From JAMHWF01 sp035911095 (GTDB lineage: Bacteria > Pseudomonadota > Gammaproteobacteria > Burkholderiales > Burkholderiaceae_C): DNA of 64,000 nt. Location of the stretch: NCBI GenBank assembly GCA_035911095.1, contig JAMHWF010000095.1, forward strand, positions 35,152 through 99,151. Reading direction: 5' to 3'. Within the stretch, counting starts at the first letter, position 1. Every line of letters starts with the position of its first letter. The position numbers and the translations under genes were made by a program. Positions 60,697 to 64,000 of this stretch are shown here, in pieces. Under the pieces are notes generated by a model, which worked only from the letters and a program-made list of their open reading frames with translations, was not told the DNA's origin and did not search any database.

Positions 60697-61608
60697 ATGC
60701 GTACCTGGATCCATCGCGGCGCCTGGGCCTTGATCGGATGGAGCATGGCGGCCACAGCGCTCGCCCAGTCCGAAGAGGCTCCCGTCATTCAGCCCTTCAC
60801 GGGCACATTGCAGAAGATCTACAACACTGGCGTGATGCTCGTCGGGCATCGGGAGAACTCGCCGCCTTTCTCCTTTCTCGATGCGCAACGGCAGCCGATC
60901 GGCTATTCGCTCGACATCTGCGCCGTCGTCGTCGAAGAGATCGCCCGCACAGTCCACAGGGACGTCGAGGTCCGGTATGTGCCGGTGACGCCCAGCAACC
61001 GGTTCCAGTTGATCGCCGATGGCGCGGTCGATCTGGAGTGCGGGTCTACGACGGCGCGCGCGGACCGGCGCGCATGGGTCGACTTCTCGCAAACCATCTT
61101 CGTGACGGGCACGAAGCTGCTGGTGAAGCGCGACAGCGGGGTGCGCTCGCTGCGCCAACTGCAGGGCAAGACGGTGGTGCTCACCAGTGGCACGGTGCAC
61201 GCGGACACGATCCCGAAGATCGCCCAACGCCAGCGGCTCGACATCCGGTTCATCTTCAGGCCCGACCACGCCGAATCGTTCGCGGCCCTGGTGGCGGGGG
61301 AGGCCGACGCATTCGCCAACGACGACGTGCAGCTCACCGGCATGGTCGCGACCCACAAGGCGGCAGCGAGCCTGCGCATCGTGGGCGAGTTCATCACCTA
61401 CGCCGACTACGCCCTCGCGTTCCGCCGCGATGATCCTGAGTTCGCAGGCATGGTCCAGCAGGCCATGGACCGCCTGTCGGACAGTGGCGAGATTCGCGCC
61501 ATCTACCGCAAGTGGTTCCTCAGGCCCCTGCCCTCCGGCGAGGCGCTGCGCCTGCCGATGAGCCCGCACCTCGAGCATGTCTTTCGGCTGCGGGCCGACG
61601 TCGACTGA
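60697..61608 (+). CDS. Polar amino-acid ABC solute-binding protein (GltI-like)
   Basis: A 303-residue periplasmic binding protein. Signal peptide at residues 1-23 (IGWSMAATALA); IGYSLDICAVVVEEI and the SNRFQLIADGAVDLECGSTT block match glutamate/aspartate binding proteins. No permease or ATPase gene is next to it. AGAGGAGA precedes the ATG. Confidence 0.88.
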   Translation: MRTWIHRGAWALIGWSMAATALAQSEEAPVIQPFTGTLQKIYNTGVMLVGHRENSPPFSFLDAQRQPIGYSLDICAVVVEEIARTVHRDVEVRYVPVTPSNRFQLIADGAVDLECGSTTARADRRAWVDFSQTIFVTGTKLLVKRDSGVRSLRQLQGKTVVLTSGTVHADTIPKIAQRQRLDIRFIFRPDHAESFAALVAGEADAFANDDVQLTGMVATHKAAASLRIVGEFITYADYALAFRRDDPEFAGMVQQAMDRLSDSGEIRAIYRKWFLRPLPSGEALRLPMSPHLEHVFRLRADVD

Positions 61609-61611
61609 CGC

Positions 61612-61645
61612 CAGGACAGCCCGGCTGCCTATCCGGGCTGTCCTG
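61612..61645 (+). terminator. Perfect 13-bp stem-loop after the binding-protein gene
   Basis: CAGGACAGCCCGG, 8-nt loop, CCGGGCTGTCCTG, three bases after the stop. No T-run follows, so it may stabilise the 3' end or work with Rho rather than act alone. Confidence 0.55.
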
Positions 61646-61850
61646 TAGTCCGCGTCACGAAGAACTGGACGCGCCACCCGCGCCAATCCCGAAACGGCAG
61701 TCAGCGGCGCCCAGGCAGATCCGTGAAAAGCCGCACGAATCAAGCACTTGCATGACGGCAGACCTTGCGGCTGCGCTGGCACCCGCTTTGCGATGAAGAA
61801 CAGGCCGCCCAGCAGCAGGCGGTCGGACTAGAGAACAAAACGGAGACGAC

Positions 61851-64000
<2,150 letters not shown>

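Overview
The window is about 64 kb of very GC-rich chromosome from a betaproteobacterium of the order Burkholderiales. The best match is the Rubrivivax/Leptothrix/Ideonella-type lineage; this is inferred from gene content, gene order and codon use, not from a marker-gene search. Almost all of it is core housekeeping DNA, gene-dense and full of stop/start overlaps. There are no insertion sequences, phage genes, CRISPR arrays or complete tRNA/rRNA genes.

Layout. 1-3579: lipopolysaccharide assembly and heptose synthesis (lapB end, heptokinase, hldD), then a secreted ComEA-like protein. 3693-13740: dnaE, trhO, a YkgJ protein, DUF599, two flavoprotein reductases, pirin with a divergent LysR regulator, gluQ and an FKBP isomerase. 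13763-18676: a DEAD-box helicase with a long structured leader, orn, an M48 protease and rsgA. 18702-22801: a CobD/CbiB-family membrane protein and a CoA-type Nudix hydrolase, then the classical rpsP-rimM-trmD-rplS operon. 23092-25823: an acetyltransferase, a TM2 protein, and pit with its DUF47 partner behind a likely Pho box. 25959-34329: a leftward housekeeping run (deoxynucleoside kinase, DUF486, folK, pcnB, HAD phosphatase, hda, AI-2E permease, SirB1, murJ). 34466-37644: rpsT, DUF3579, argD, argF.

37677-44324 is the main accessory region. It is a leftward operon catB-catC-catA-porin-Rieske oxygenase-reductase with a divergent LysR activator. The oxygenase resembles VanA and dicamba O-demethylase, so it should feed catechol into the ortho-cleavage enzymes encoded beside it. 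Its substrate cannot be read from the sequence. The later steps (enol-lactone hydrolase, CoA transferase, thiolase) are absent here.

44341-61608 is more mixed: an unknown membrane protein, a DUF3482 GTPase, a GGDEF/EAL phosphodiesterase with a ruined GGDEF site, a DUF481 outer-membrane protein, a crotonase-fold protein without its catalytic glutamates, a DUF2970/cytochrome c operon, a MocR regulator, a porin, a TetR/VOC divergent pair with a striking operator, an O-methyltransferase, a tandem-repeat protein and an orphan solute-binding protein. The window ends inside aceE.

Regulatory sequence is the most rewarding layer. Three ribosomal-protein genes and the helicase share a -10/discriminator core (TANARTCGCGGGC). 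The pit operon has three 7-bp Pho-type repeats at 11-bp spacing. The rpsP leader holds a 14-bp tandem repeat. The TetR operator overlaps its own start codon.
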